A stretch of DNA of 64,000 nt from Falsiroseomonas sp050563535 (GTDB lineage Bacteria; Pseudomonadota; Alphaproteobacteria; Acetobacterales; Acetobacteraceae), in NCBI RefSeq assembly GCF_050563535.1, contig NZ_JBNXUO010000002.1:254161-318160 (forward strand). The letters are read 5' to 3'. The position numbers and the translations under genes are program-made. Position 1 is the stretch's first letter. Each line of letters starts with the position of its first letter. Shown here piece after piece: positions 33,242 to 42,700 of the stretch. The notes under the pieces are model-generated. The model was not told the origin of the DNA. It worked only from the letters and a program-made list of their open reading frames with translations, and made no database searches.

Positions 33242-36198
33242 CAGCCTTCCCCCGCCGCGGTCGCCGGCGCGCGCGCCGCCTCCGGCAGGGCCGGGGCGGG
33301 TGGCGTCGCCCGGTGGCCGCGCACCGACTGGTGCGCGAGGGCGACGAGCATCAGCAGCGTGGCGCCGACCACCAGCATGAACACGCCGATGTCGAAGACC
33401 AGCGCGCTCGCTGTCGGGACCTTGCCGACCACGGGCAGGTCGGCATAGCCGAAGTAGGAGGTCATGAAGGGCCGCCCGAAGGCCAGGGCCGCAAGCCCGG
33501 TCCCGCTGGCCACAAGCAGGCCCGCGCCCATCCACAGCCGCGGGCGGATGAAGCGCAGGCGTTCCTCGGTCCAGTCGGTGCCGCCGACCATGTATTGCAG
33601 GATGATCGCGATCGCGACGACCATCCCGGCCGAGAAGCCGCCCCCAGGCAGGTCGTGCCCGCGCAGCAGCAGGAAGGCCGCGACGACCAGCATCACCGGG
33701 AACAGCAGCCGCGTCAGCGTGAAGGGCACCTGCAGCCAATCCGCGCCGGGTCGGGAATCGTCCGGCCCGGTCACGGCGGCGCCGGCCGCGCGCTCGCCCT
33801 GGTCGCGCTGCTGCTCGGGGATGCCGAGGCTGTCCGGCGCGGGGCGGAAGCGGCGCAGCAGCGCATAGGTGGTCAGCGCCACCGCCGCGACCACGAAGAT
33901 CTCGCCCAGCGTGTCGAAGCCGCGGAAATCCACCAGGATGACGTTCACCGCATTGGTGCCGCCGCCTTCGGTGTAGGCGCGTGCGAGGAAGTCGCGCGCC
34001 AGCAGGTCGGGCGGCGTGCGGGTCATCACGGCATAGGACAGGGCCGCGAGCCCGCCGCCCGCGCCGATGGCGATGGCGAGGTCGCGGGCCCGGCGCGTGC
34101 GGGTCAGCACATCCTGCTCGCGCTCCCCCGCGGCCGGCAGGCGCTTCGGCAGCCAGCGGAGGCCGAGCAGCAGCAGGACGGTGGTCACCACCTCCACCGT
34201 CAGCTGCGTGAGCGCGAGGTCGGGCGCCGAGAACCAGACGAAGGTGACGCACACCACAAGCCCCGCGCCGCCCACCAGCATCAGCGCCGCAAGCCGCTGG
34301 TACTTGGCGACCCAGGCCGCCCCCAGGGCGCAGGCCGCGCCCACCGCCCAGACCAGCGCCAGCACCGGGTCGACCGGGGAAGGCGGCAGGTTGCCCGGGC
34401 CGAAGCCGCGCAGCCACACCGCCGCGCCACCCGCAAGGAAGGCGGCCGCGACGATGAGGCGAAGCTGCGGCTGCAGCCGCCGCGTGCCCGCCAGGCGTTC
34501 GGCCCCGCGGGCGACCCGCCAGGACAGGAAGACCATCGCGCGTTCGAAGATGCGCCGCGCCTCGACCCGGCGCAGCAGCGGCGGCCCTTCCACCCCGCTC
34601 AGCAGCCGCCGCTGGAGCAGCAGGTACAGCGCGACGCCGCCGGCCAGCGCCAGCACGCTCATCAGCAGCGGCAGGTTGAAGCCGTGCCAGACGGCCAGGC
34701 TGTAGGCCGGCACGTCGGCGCCGAGCACCGACCGCACGGCGATGTCGAGGAAGGGACCGACCGTCGCCGCAGGCAGCACGCCCACCATGATGCAGGTCAG
34801 CACCAGGATCTCGACCGGGAACCGCATCCAGGTCGCCGGCTCGTGCGGGGAGCGCGGCAGGTCGACGGGGTCCGGGCCGAAGAAGGCGCCGTGGATGAAG
34901 CGCAGCGAATAGGCGACGCTGAAGGCGCTGCCGAGCATGGCGGCGAAGGGCAGGATGTTGAGCAGCCCGGGCAGCGGCGCGTCGGCCGACAGCGCCTCGG
35001 CGAAGAACATCTCCTTCGACAGGAAGCCGTTCAGCAGCGGCACTCCGGCCATCGCCGCGGCGGCGACGAGCGCGAGCCGCGCGGTGAAGGGCATCGACCG
35101 GTTGAGGCCCGACAGGCGGCGGATGTCGCGCGTGCCCGTCTCGTGGTCGATGATGCCGGCAGCCATGAACAGCGATGCCTTGAAGGCGGCGTGGTTCATG
35201 ATGTGGAACACCGCCGCGACGAGCGCGAGTTCGCTGTCGAGCCCGAGCAGCAGCGTGATCAGGCCGAGATGGCTGATCGTCGAATAGGCCAGCAGCCCCT
35301 TCAGGTCGTGCTGGAAGATGGCGATGTAGGCGCCGACCAGCAGGGTCACCAGCCCCGCCGTGCCGACCAGCAGCGACCAGGCGTCGGTGCCCCCCAGCGC
35401 CGGCCACAGCCGCACCAGCAGGAACACGCCCGCCTTCACCAGCGTGGCCGAATGCAGGTAGGCCGAGACCGGCGTCGGCGCCGCCATCGCCTGGGGAAGC
35501 CAGAAGTGGAACGGGAACTGCGCGCTTTTCGTCAGCGCGCCGAGCAGGACCAGCACGAGGGCGGGCAGGTAGAGCGGATGCGCGCGGATGCGGTCGCCCG
35601 CCGCCAGCACGACGTCGAGGTCGTAGCTGCCGACGATGTGGCCCAGCACCAGCACGCCCGCGAACAGCGCCAGCCCGCCTGTCGCCGTGACGGTCAGCGC
35701 CATCCGCGCCCCGTCCCGCGCGGCCGCCGCGTGGTGCCAGTAGCCGATCAGCAGGAAGGAGAGGAGGCTCGTCAATTCCCAGAAGAAGACCAGCTGCACC
35801 AGGTTGCCCGACAGCACGACCCCCGTCATCGACCCCATGAAGGCGAGCAGGAAGGCGAAGAAGCGCGGCACCGGGTCCTCGGCCGCCATGTAGTAGCGCG
35901 CATACAGCACGACGAGCGCGCCGATCCCCGTCACCATCCCGGCGAACAGCCAGCCCAGCCCGTCCATCCGCAGCACGAGGTTCAGCCCGACCGAGGGCAT
36001 CCAGGCGACCTCCGCGCGCAGCACGCCGCCCGCCGCGACGGTCGGGTAGGCCGCCCAGACGAGGCCGAGCGCCACGAGCGCGACCCCGCCCGCAAGGGCG
36101 GCGGCCGCGTTGCGCGCGGCGGTCGGCAGCAGCCCGGCCACGAGGGCGCCGGCGAAGGGCAGCCCGACCAGCGCGAGGAGGAGAAGTCCGTCACGCAT
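33241..36198 (-). CDS. mnhA: Monovalent cation/H+ antiporter subunit A, fused with subunit B
   Basis: 985 residues. The NuoL-like part (1-500) has LVQLVFFWELTSLLSFLLIG with the key Glu, TKSAQFPFHFWLPQAMAAPT and NHAAFKASLFMAAGIIDHET with the key Lys. Then come the MbhD/MbhE-like segments and, in the last 180 residues, a full MnhB domain (LRGHDLPGGGFSAGMVVAI, YFGYADLPVVGKVPTASAL). No separate mnhB exists, so A and B are one chain. Starts nine bases after the PTS IIA gene. Confidence 0.93.
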   Translation of the reverse strand: MRDGLLLLALVGLPFAGALVAGLLPTAARNAAAALAGGVALVALGLVWAAYPTVAAGGVLRAEVAWMPSVGLNLVLRMDGLGWLFAGMVTGIGALVVLYARYYMAAEDPVPRFFAFLLAFMGSMTGVVLSGNLVQLVFFWELTSLLSFLLIGYWHHAAAARDGARMALTVTATGGLALFAGVLVLGHIVGSYDLDVVLAAGDRIRAHPLYLPALVLVLLGALTKSAQFPFHFWLPQAMAAPTPVSAYLHSATLVKAGVFLLVRLWPALGGTDAWSLLVGTAGLVTLLVGAYIAIFQHDLKGLLAYSTISHLGLITLLLGLDSELALVAAVFHIMNHAAFKASLFMAAGIIDHETGTRDIRRLSGLNRSMPFTARLALVAAAAMAGVPLLNGFLSKEMFFAEALSADAPLPGLLNILPFAAMLGSAFSVAYSLRFIHGAFFGPDPVDLPRSPHEPATWMRFPVEILVLTCIMVGVLPAATVGPFLDIAVRSVLGADVPAYSLAVWHGFNLPLLMSVLALAGGVALYLLLQRRLLSGVEGPPLLRRVEARRIFERAMVFLSWRVARGAERLAGTRRLQPQLRLIVAAAFLAGGAAVWLRGFGPGNLPPSPVDPVLALVWAVGAACALGAAWVAKYQRLAALMLVGGAGLVVCVTFVWFSAPDLALTQLTVEVVTTVLLLLGLRWLPKRLPAAGEREQDVLTRTRRARDLAIAIGAGGGLAALSYAVMTRTPPDLLARDFLARAYTEGGGTNAVNVILVDFRGFDTLGEIFVVAAVALTTYALLRRFRPAPDSLGIPEQQRDQGERAAGAAVTGPDDSRPGADWLQVPFTLTRLLFPVMLVVAAFLLLRGHDLPGGGFSAGMVVAIAIILQYMVGGTDWTEERLRFIRPRLWMGAGLLVASGTGLAALAFGRPFMTSYFGYADLPVVGKVPTASALVFDIGVFMLVVGATLLMLVALAHQSVRGHRATPPAPALPEAARAPATAAGEG

Positions 36199-36207
36199 TG
36201 CCGCCGC

Positions 36208-36678
36208 TCATCCCGCATCCTCGGCCGCGCGGCCGTAGCGGTCGAGCAACGACACCGCCTCCTCGGCCGAGGAGGCGGCGCGGAGACGGCGCAGCGCCTG
36301 CGGCTCGCGCAGCGCGCGGCAGGTCTCGGCAAGGGCGGGCAGGAAGCCCTGCGCCTCCGCCTCCGGCCACAGCACGAGGATGACGAGGTCAACCGGCTCC
36401 TCGTCCCTCGCCTCGTAGTCGATCGCGCGGCGCAGCCGGGCCAGCAGCATCAGGGGCGGGCTGTCGCCCGCCAGGCGCGCATGCGGCAACGCCACGCCGC
36501 GGCCGAGAGCGGTGGAGCCCAGCGCCTCGCGGTCCCGCAACGCCTCCAGGATCTCCGCCTGCGGCCGGCCGAGCCGCCGCGACGCCTCGGCGGCGAGGCC
36601 GTCGAGGAGGTCGCGCTTGCTGGCGGCATCCCAGCCGAGGATGACGTCGCCGGCGGACATGCGGTCGCTGATCGGCAT
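36208..36678 (-). CDS. PTS EIIA-Ntr-like protein
   Basis: 156 residues from ATG 36678, preceded by GGAGGAGAA. EIIA type 2 (mannitol/nitrogen) domain: VILGWDAASKRDLLDGLAAE, REALGSTALGRGVALPHARL, with phosphorylatable His66, then DLVILVLWPEAEAQGFLPAL. It leads the Mrp operon nine bases upstream of mnhA. EIIA-Ntr proteins of other bacteria bind K+ transport regulators, so here it may tie antiporter activity or expression to PTS-Ntr phosphorylation. Confidence 0.87.
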   Translation of the reverse strand: MPISDRMSAGDVILGWDAASKRDLLDGLAAEASRRLGRPQAEILEALRDREALGSTALGRGVALPHARLAGDSPPLMLLARLRRAIDYEARDEEPVDLVILVLWPEAEAQGFLPALAETCRALREPQALRRLRAASSAEEAVSLLDRYGRAAEDAG

Positions 36679-37028
36679 CTTCTCCTCCAGACCCGGCGTG
36701 GCGCCGGCGCCCGGGGGCCGCATGCACCGCGGACCGGCGATGCCCTCGCTTAGCAAGCTGATTACCGCGCAGCAATCCAGCCCGGCGTCGCACGCCGCCC
36801 GCGCGTCCCGCAAACCGGCATCCCGCGCCTCACGCATGAATCCTCCCCGCGCCTCACGCACGAATCCTCCCCGTGCCTCACGCACGAAGGCTTGATCACG
36901 AGACGGTGGACGAAAGTCCGGTCCCGCATGGTCATATCAGCTCCGGACAGCGTGGGGGTGCCGCGACTTGGCTGGCATCGTGGCTGCGCAGGGATGTCTC
37001 GCGGTCGCCCGGATGCCGGGGGCGGGCG
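36679..37028. other. Divergent intergenic region of the Mrp and giant-protein operons
   Basis: 350 bases between two divergent start codons. It holds three tandem 24-base units (36820-36891). No clear sigma-70 boxes could be picked with confidence and no gene is evident. Confidence 0.6.
36820..36891. repeat. Three tandem 24-bp direct repeats
   Basis: Units at 36820-36843, 36844-36867 and 36868-36891. Each contains C-C-G-[CT]-G-C-C-T-C-A-C-G-C-A, followed by [TC]GAA; units differ by only two to five bases. They lie 137 bases before the PhoD-like gene and 142 bases before the PTS IIA gene, so they could be operator sites. Confidence 0.85.
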
Positions 37029-39719
37029 ATGGGTGACCTTCCTCTCCTCCTCGCCGGGCCGATCCTGCGGCGGCTGGATGCCGGGACCGTCACCGTCTGG
37101 GTCGCTTGTCGCGAACCCTGCCTCGTCAGCCTCAGCCTGTTCGAGGGCGAGGCCACCTCCTCGGCGCCCGGCCAGGCCGACGGCGCGGCCGCGGTCGGCG
37201 GCGGCATCGCCACGACGCGGCGCCTCGGCGACAGGCTGCATGTCGCACTCGTCCGCGCCGGCCGGCCGGCGGACGCGCCCGCGGCGCCGGAGACGCCGCC
37301 GCTGCAGCACGGCCACCTGCGGCCCGGCGCACGCTACAGCTACGACGTCGCCCTGCAGCCGCAGGGCGGCGGCGCGGTGGAGAGCCTGCTGACGCTCGGC
37401 CTGCTGGAGGATGACCCGAAGGGCGACGGCGACCCGCGCAAGATCGCCGGCGTCTCGCCGCTCGCCCCCCGCCACCTGGCGCTCGGCGGCGGCGGGGGGA
37501 AGCTGCCGGGCTTCGTCGCGCCGCCCCTCGCGCTCGGCGAACTCCGCATCGCCCATGCCAGCTGCCGCAAGCCGCACGGGTCCGGCACCGATGCGTTGTC
37601 CTGGCTGGACGATGCGCTGTCGGGCAAGGTCGGCGACCCGCCGGTCGCGCTCGGCCGTCCGCACCAGCTTTTCCTGACCGGCGACCAGATCTACGCCGAC
37701 GACGTGCCGACCGCGCTGCTGCACATGATCCAGGACCTTGCGGCGGATCTGATGGGCGGGGCGGAGCAACTGCCGACGCGGGCGGGCGCACCGGGCGACG
37801 TCACCCCCGCCACCGCGCCGCCGCTGCGCCGCACGGTGCTGATCCGCGGGGAGGGCGGCTTCACCTCGGTCGAGGCGCAGAACCACCTGCTGACCTTCGG
37901 TGAATACGCGGCCATGTACCTGCTGGCCTGGTCGCCGCTGGCCTGGCGCCCGGTCCCCACGCTGGCGACCTGCGCGGCCGAGGCAGCGACGCCGCCCGGC
38001 CCCTTCCCGCTGACCGACCTCGACGCCCTGCTTCCGCCCAAGGGCGGGCCCGGCCTTCCGGGACGCATCGAGGCGACGCTCGGCCCCGATTTCGAGGCGG
38101 AGCGCCAGCGGCTGCGCGTCTTCGCCGCGACGCTCGGCAAGGTCGCGCGCGTGCTGGCCAACATCCCGGTCTGCATGATCTTCGACGACCACGACGTGAC
38201 TGACGACTGGAACATCAACGCGGCCTGGGAACGCCGCGTGCTGGCCAAGCCGCTCGGTGTCGCCGTGATGCGGAACGCGCTGGTGGCCTACACCTTCTTC
38301 CAGGCCTGGGGCTCCGACTGGCCGTCCTTCGAGAAGGAGGGCGCGCCGAACCGCAGGCTGCTGGAGGCCGCGACCGCGTGGCTCGCCACCACGCGCGGCC
38401 GCGACGCCGCGCGACAGGATGAGCTGGACGCGCTGCTCGGCCTGACCGCCGCGTCCCGCCGGCCGGAGGCGAAGGAGGGGCGCGCGGCCTTCCACTACCA
38501 GGCCCCCGGCGGCGTCCATGTCGTGCGCGTGCTGGACAGCCGCACCCGCCGCACCTTCCCCGCCGGCGGCGTGGAGCCCGCGAGCCTGCTCGGCGACACG
38601 CTGGAGGACCAGGTGCCAGACGCCCCCGCCCGCAACGCCGCGGAGGTGCTGCTGGTGATCTCCTCGACCCCGGTGCTGGGGCCGGAGATCATGGAGCGCA
38701 TCATCCAGCCGCTGGCCGTCCGCGGCTTCGACGTGGCGCGCGCCTGGAAGGGGGTGGCGGAGGATGCGGATGCGCAGCCGCGGGACGGCAAGCCGGCCGG
38801 GTCGGCGCTGGCCTTCGCCACCGGGCGCACGCGCGGCGACTTCTTCGCCGACACCGAGACCTGGCCCTCCAACGAGGCGGCGCTGCACGCGCTGCTCGGC
38901 CGGCTGGCGAACCATCCGCGGGTCGTGGTGCTGGGGGGGGACGTGCATTACGGCCTTTCGCTGGCGATGGACCGCTGGGGCCGCAAGGACGGCGCGTGGG
39001 AGGCCGCGCGCATCGTCCAGCTCACCTCCTCCGCGGCGCGCAACGCGCTGCTGCCGGCGGCGGAGGCGATCTATCGCGGCTGGCACTGGCTGAACCTCTG
39101 CATGGCGCCGGCGGGGCTGGAGGGGCTGGGCTGGAAGGGCCGGCCGAAGCTGCGCCTGCCGGACGGCGCCGACCTCTCGGTCCTGCAACGGCGCCGGCTG
39201 GAGGAGGAGCCGGGGCTGCTGCGCGCCGCGGGCTGGCCGCCTGGCGTGGCGGAGGACCCGGCGACCCCGCCCGACTGGGCCTGGCGCCTGACCACGGCGC
39301 GCGATGGCCGTCCCGACGCCGAACGCGGCCCCGCGCTGGAGGAGGCGGCGGCGCGGATCGCCGCCGCGGCGGGGAAGGCGGCCGAGGCGCCGCGGGGCCT
39401 CGACCGCGCGAAGCGGGTCGCTGGGGCGCATGCCGCCGCGCTCGCCGACCGCTTCATGCCGCTGCGCGAGGCGGTGCTGACGAACAATGTCGGCATCATC
39501 GCCTTCCAGGTGAACGATGCGGGGGAGCCGGTGGCGGTGCTGCACGACCTCCTCTCCTCCACGCGCCGCGACTACCCGGAGGACAAGGTCACGCCCATCC
39601 CGGCCGAGCGGCCCTTCGGCTTCGCCGCCGACCTGTCGAAGGGCCATCCCCATACCCGCTTCGCCGTCCCCCTCGGCGTCGCGGGCACGCGGCCGACACT
39701 GCCGCCGGGGGCGCCCTGA
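37029..39719 (+). CDS. PhoD-like metallophosphoesterase, cytoplasmic type
   Basis: 896 residues from ATG 37029; an upstream in-frame ATG (36873) would run through the tandem repeats. PhoD metal-site motifs: LTGDQIYADDVP (about residue 217-226), MIFDDHDVTDDW (about 383-394) and VVLGGDVHYGLS (about 633-644). An N-terminal beta domain precedes them (LLAGPILRRLDAGTVTVWVA). No Tat or Sec signal, unlike secreted PhoD. The C-terminal 250 residues are family-specific and end NNVGIIAFQV / LSSTRRDYPEDKV. It should hydrolyse a phosphodiester; the substrate is unknown. Its TGA shares a base with the ATG of the next gene (TGATG), so it belongs to the giant-protein operon. Confidence 0.87.
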   Translation: MGDLPLLLAGPILRRLDAGTVTVWVACREPCLVSLSLFEGEATSSAPGQADGAAAVGGGIATTRRLGDRLHVALVRAGRPADAPAAPETPPLQHGHLRPGARYSYDVALQPQGGGAVESLLTLGLLEDDPKGDGDPRKIAGVSPLAPRHLALGGGGGKLPGFVAPPLALGELRIAHASCRKPHGSGTDALSWLDDALSGKVGDPPVALGRPHQLFLTGDQIYADDVPTALLHMIQDLAADLMGGAEQLPTRAGAPGDVTPATAPPLRRTVLIRGEGGFTSVEAQNHLLTFGEYAAMYLLAWSPLAWRPVPTLATCAAEAATPPGPFPLTDLDALLPPKGGPGLPGRIEATLGPDFEAERQRLRVFAATLGKVARVLANIPVCMIFDDHDVTDDWNINAAWERRVLAKPLGVAVMRNALVAYTFFQAWGSDWPSFEKEGAPNRRLLEAATAWLATTRGRDAARQDELDALLGLTAASRRPEAKEGRAAFHYQAPGGVHVVRVLDSRTRRTFPAGGVEPASLLGDTLEDQVPDAPARNAAEVLLVISSTPVLGPEIMERIIQPLAVRGFDVARAWKGVAEDADAQPRDGKPAGSALAFATGRTRGDFFADTETWPSNEAALHALLGRLANHPRVVVLGGDVHYGLSLAMDRWGRKDGAWEAARIVQLTSSAARNALLPAAEAIYRGWHWLNLCMAPAGLEGLGWKGRPKLRLPDGADLSVLQRRRLEEEPGLLRAAGWPPGVAEDPATPPDWAWRLTTARDGRPDAERGPALEEAAARIAAAAGKAAEAPRGLDRAKRVAGAHAAALADRFMPLREAVLTNNVGIIAFQVNDAGEPVAVLHDLLSSTRRDYPEDKVTPIPAERPFGFAADLSKGHPHTRFAVPLGVAGTRPTLPPGAP

Positions 39720-42700
39720 TGCCCGCGCCGACGCAGGTTCCCGGGCCCGTCGGCGCGCTGCGCGCCTGGACGCGGCTGGCGCTGGACGCGATGCGCCGCG
39801 CGGCGGAAAGCCCCGCGCTGCTCGCCCATGTCCGCCGCGAACTCGGCTTCCAGGCCGGCCCGCCGCCCGACACGGCTTCTCTGCTCGACGACATACGCCT
39901 GCAGGAGAAAAAGCTGACGGAGGCCGAGGACGCGGCCCTCGACGACGCCCTCGCGGAGATGCTGCAGGGCTTGGGCGAGGTGCGGCGCCTGGCGGAACGG
40001 CTGCTCGGCGCCGGCGATCTCGGCGACAAGGCGGCGGACACGGTCTATGCGCTCTGCACGCTGCTGGCGGCGGAGACGGTGCGCGCGGAAATGCCGCTGC
40101 TGCATGCCGCGCTGCGGCTGCTGATGCTCGGCTACGAGAGGGTGGAGGAGGCGCCGCGGCTCGATCCCGTCGCGATCTTCAACCGCCTGTCCGGCCGGTC
40201 GGAGCGCGAGGGGCTGCGGCGCTTCGGCGGCACCGACGCGATCTTCGGCATCGCCGGGCCGGCGCTGCTTGCGGTGCTTCGGCAGGCTGCGGCGCGCACC
40301 GCGCGGGGCCCCGCGGATGTGGCGGCGCTGCCGGCGGGCGCCGTCTACCTCTCCCCCGGCGCCACGGGCGGGATCTCCTTCGCGAGTGGGTGGGAACCGG
40401 CGCCGGCAGCCACCCCGGCCGATGCGGAGGTGGCGGAGCTGCTGTCGCGCGCGCTCAGCGCCGCCTTCGCCGGGGCGCTGCACGTCAAGGGCAAGGACGG
40501 ACCGGCTTCCACGACCGAACTGGAATTCGTCCTCGGCGCCCTTCCGCTCGACGCCGCGGATGGCGGGCCGGGCGTGCTGTTCCGCATCGGCAAGCTGAAG
40601 GCGAGTGGCGAGCTGGAGCTGCCGAAGCCCGAGGGCAGCCTGGCCAAGCGCAAGCTGAAGCTGAAGGCGCAGGAGGGTTCGGGCGCGACGCTGCTGTGGC
40701 GCACGGATGACAACACGGTCGATTTCTCGGCCGAGGGCGGGGACCCGGACATCGAATTGTCGGTCCGTGCGGAGGGCCTGCCGGATGCGCCGGCCTTCCG
40801 CATCGGCAAGGCCGGCAAGTCCCGGCTCGACCTCCGCAGCGTCGCGCTCGGCGGGCGGGCGGGGAAGGGCGGCACCGCGCTGTTCCTGAAGGTCGAGGAA
40901 GCGGAGCTCGTCCTGCAGCCCGGCGATGCACCCGGGCTGGTGGGCGACATCTTCGGGGCGCTCGGCGCGGGCAAGCTCACGGCGCGGGTGACGGTGGAAT
41001 TCCGCCTGGATGCGAAGCGTGGCTTCCTGCTCGACGGCGCGGCGGGGCTGAAGATCCGGCTCGCCTCCGGCCTCGGCCTGGGCGGCGCGGGGTCGGTCGC
41101 GGCCATCCGCGCGGAGTACATCGACCTCGAACTGGGTCCGGGCAAGAAGGGGGGCGTCGCGCTCGGCATCCGCTCGGCGGGCGGCTTCCGCCTTGGGCCG
41201 CCGGCGCTCGGCCATGTCGGCGCTAGCCTCGACCGCTTCGGCTTCGATGTCGAATTCGCCGGCAAGGACGGGACCGCGCTGAAGCTGCAGCCGCCGAAGG
41301 GCATCGGCGTGTCGCTCGACCTCGGCCTGGTCAGCGGCGGCGGCTACCTCCTGCTCGATTTCGAGCGGGGGGAATTCGCGGGCGCGCTCGACCTCACGCT
41401 CTGCGGCTGGATCGCGGTGAAGGCGATCGTCATCCTGTCCACGCGCCGGCCGGGTTCCACCTTCGGGGAGGACCCGCCGCCCTACGCCTTCTTCGCGCTG
41501 GTCCATGCCCGCTTCCCCGGCGGGCTGGAGCTGTTCCTGCGGCTCACGCTCAACGCCGTCGGCGGCATGATCGGGCTGCACCACGGCTTCGACCACGCCG
41601 CGCTGCTCGCCGCACTGCCGAGCGGCGCGATGGACGACGTGCTGTTCCCCGAGAACCCGGTGGGCGACGCGCCGCGCATCATCTCCACCCTCAGGACCGT
41701 CTTCCCGGTCCGGCGGGACGCGATGACGATCGGGCTGATGGCGGAACTCGGCTGGGGGTCGGACCAGCTCTCCTCCGTACGGCTCGGCATCATCCTGCCC
41801 TTCGACAACTGGGGCGGCGACCGGCGCACCTCGCTCGACCGCATCATCCTGCTCGGCCGGCTCGCCATCGAGTGCTTCCGCAGCCTGCCGGACCCGATCC
41901 GCTTCTCGATCAAGGCGGACATCGTGGGGGAGATCGAGTTCTCCCCCGCGCGGGTCAGGCTGTACGGGCAGCTGCGGGACAGCCGGCTCGGGCCCATCGC
42001 CATCCAGGGCTCGGCCGCGCTGTCCTTCGGCTTCGGGGAGAACGCGCATCTCCTCGTCTCGATCGGCGGCTTCCATCCGCGCTTCGAGCCGAAGCCGGAC
42101 TGGCTGCCGCCGATGGACCGCATCGGCGCCACCTACGACATCGGCCTGGTGAAGGCCTGGGTGCGCGGCTACTTCGCCGTGGCGGCGGGCACGCTGCAGT
42201 TCGGCGCGGAATTCGGCATCCGCTACAAGTTCGGCCCCATCGCGATGGGGGCGAGCTTCGCGCTCGACGCGCTGATCCACACCAGCCCCGCCTTCCGCTT
42301 CGAGGTGTCGGTGCGCGGCGCGGCCGACATCAGCTTCCGCGGCCGCCGGCTGCTGGGCGTCGCCTTCGACGCCACGCTCTCCGGCCCCGGCCGCTGGCGG
42401 CTGAAGGGCTACGCCGAGGCGAAGATCCTGTTCTTCACCGTCGAGGTGCCGATCGACGAGAGCTGGGGCGACGAGCCGGCGCCCCAGCCCCCCGTCATCG
42501 CGCTCGCCGAGGTCAGGGCGCGGCTGGAAGGCGACATGGCGGCGCGGGAGAACTGGGTGGTGGCGCTGCCCGCCGGCACGCCCACGGTGCTGACCTTCGG
42601 CGCCGGTCCCGCCCCCGCGCCGGGCGAGATCGTGGCGCATCCCTTCGCGCATCCCGGCTTCGTGCAGCGTCGCCTGCCGCTCGGCATCCAGCTGCGCCGG

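Noticed and set aside
33313..36753. A 1146-codon plus-strand open frame opposite mnhA
   Set aside because: The mnhA frame matches a known protein throughout. The antisense translation is Arg/His/Gln-rich without any family pattern.
36820..36891. CRISPR array
   Set aside because: The 24-base units are directly adjacent with no spacers, and no cas gene is present.
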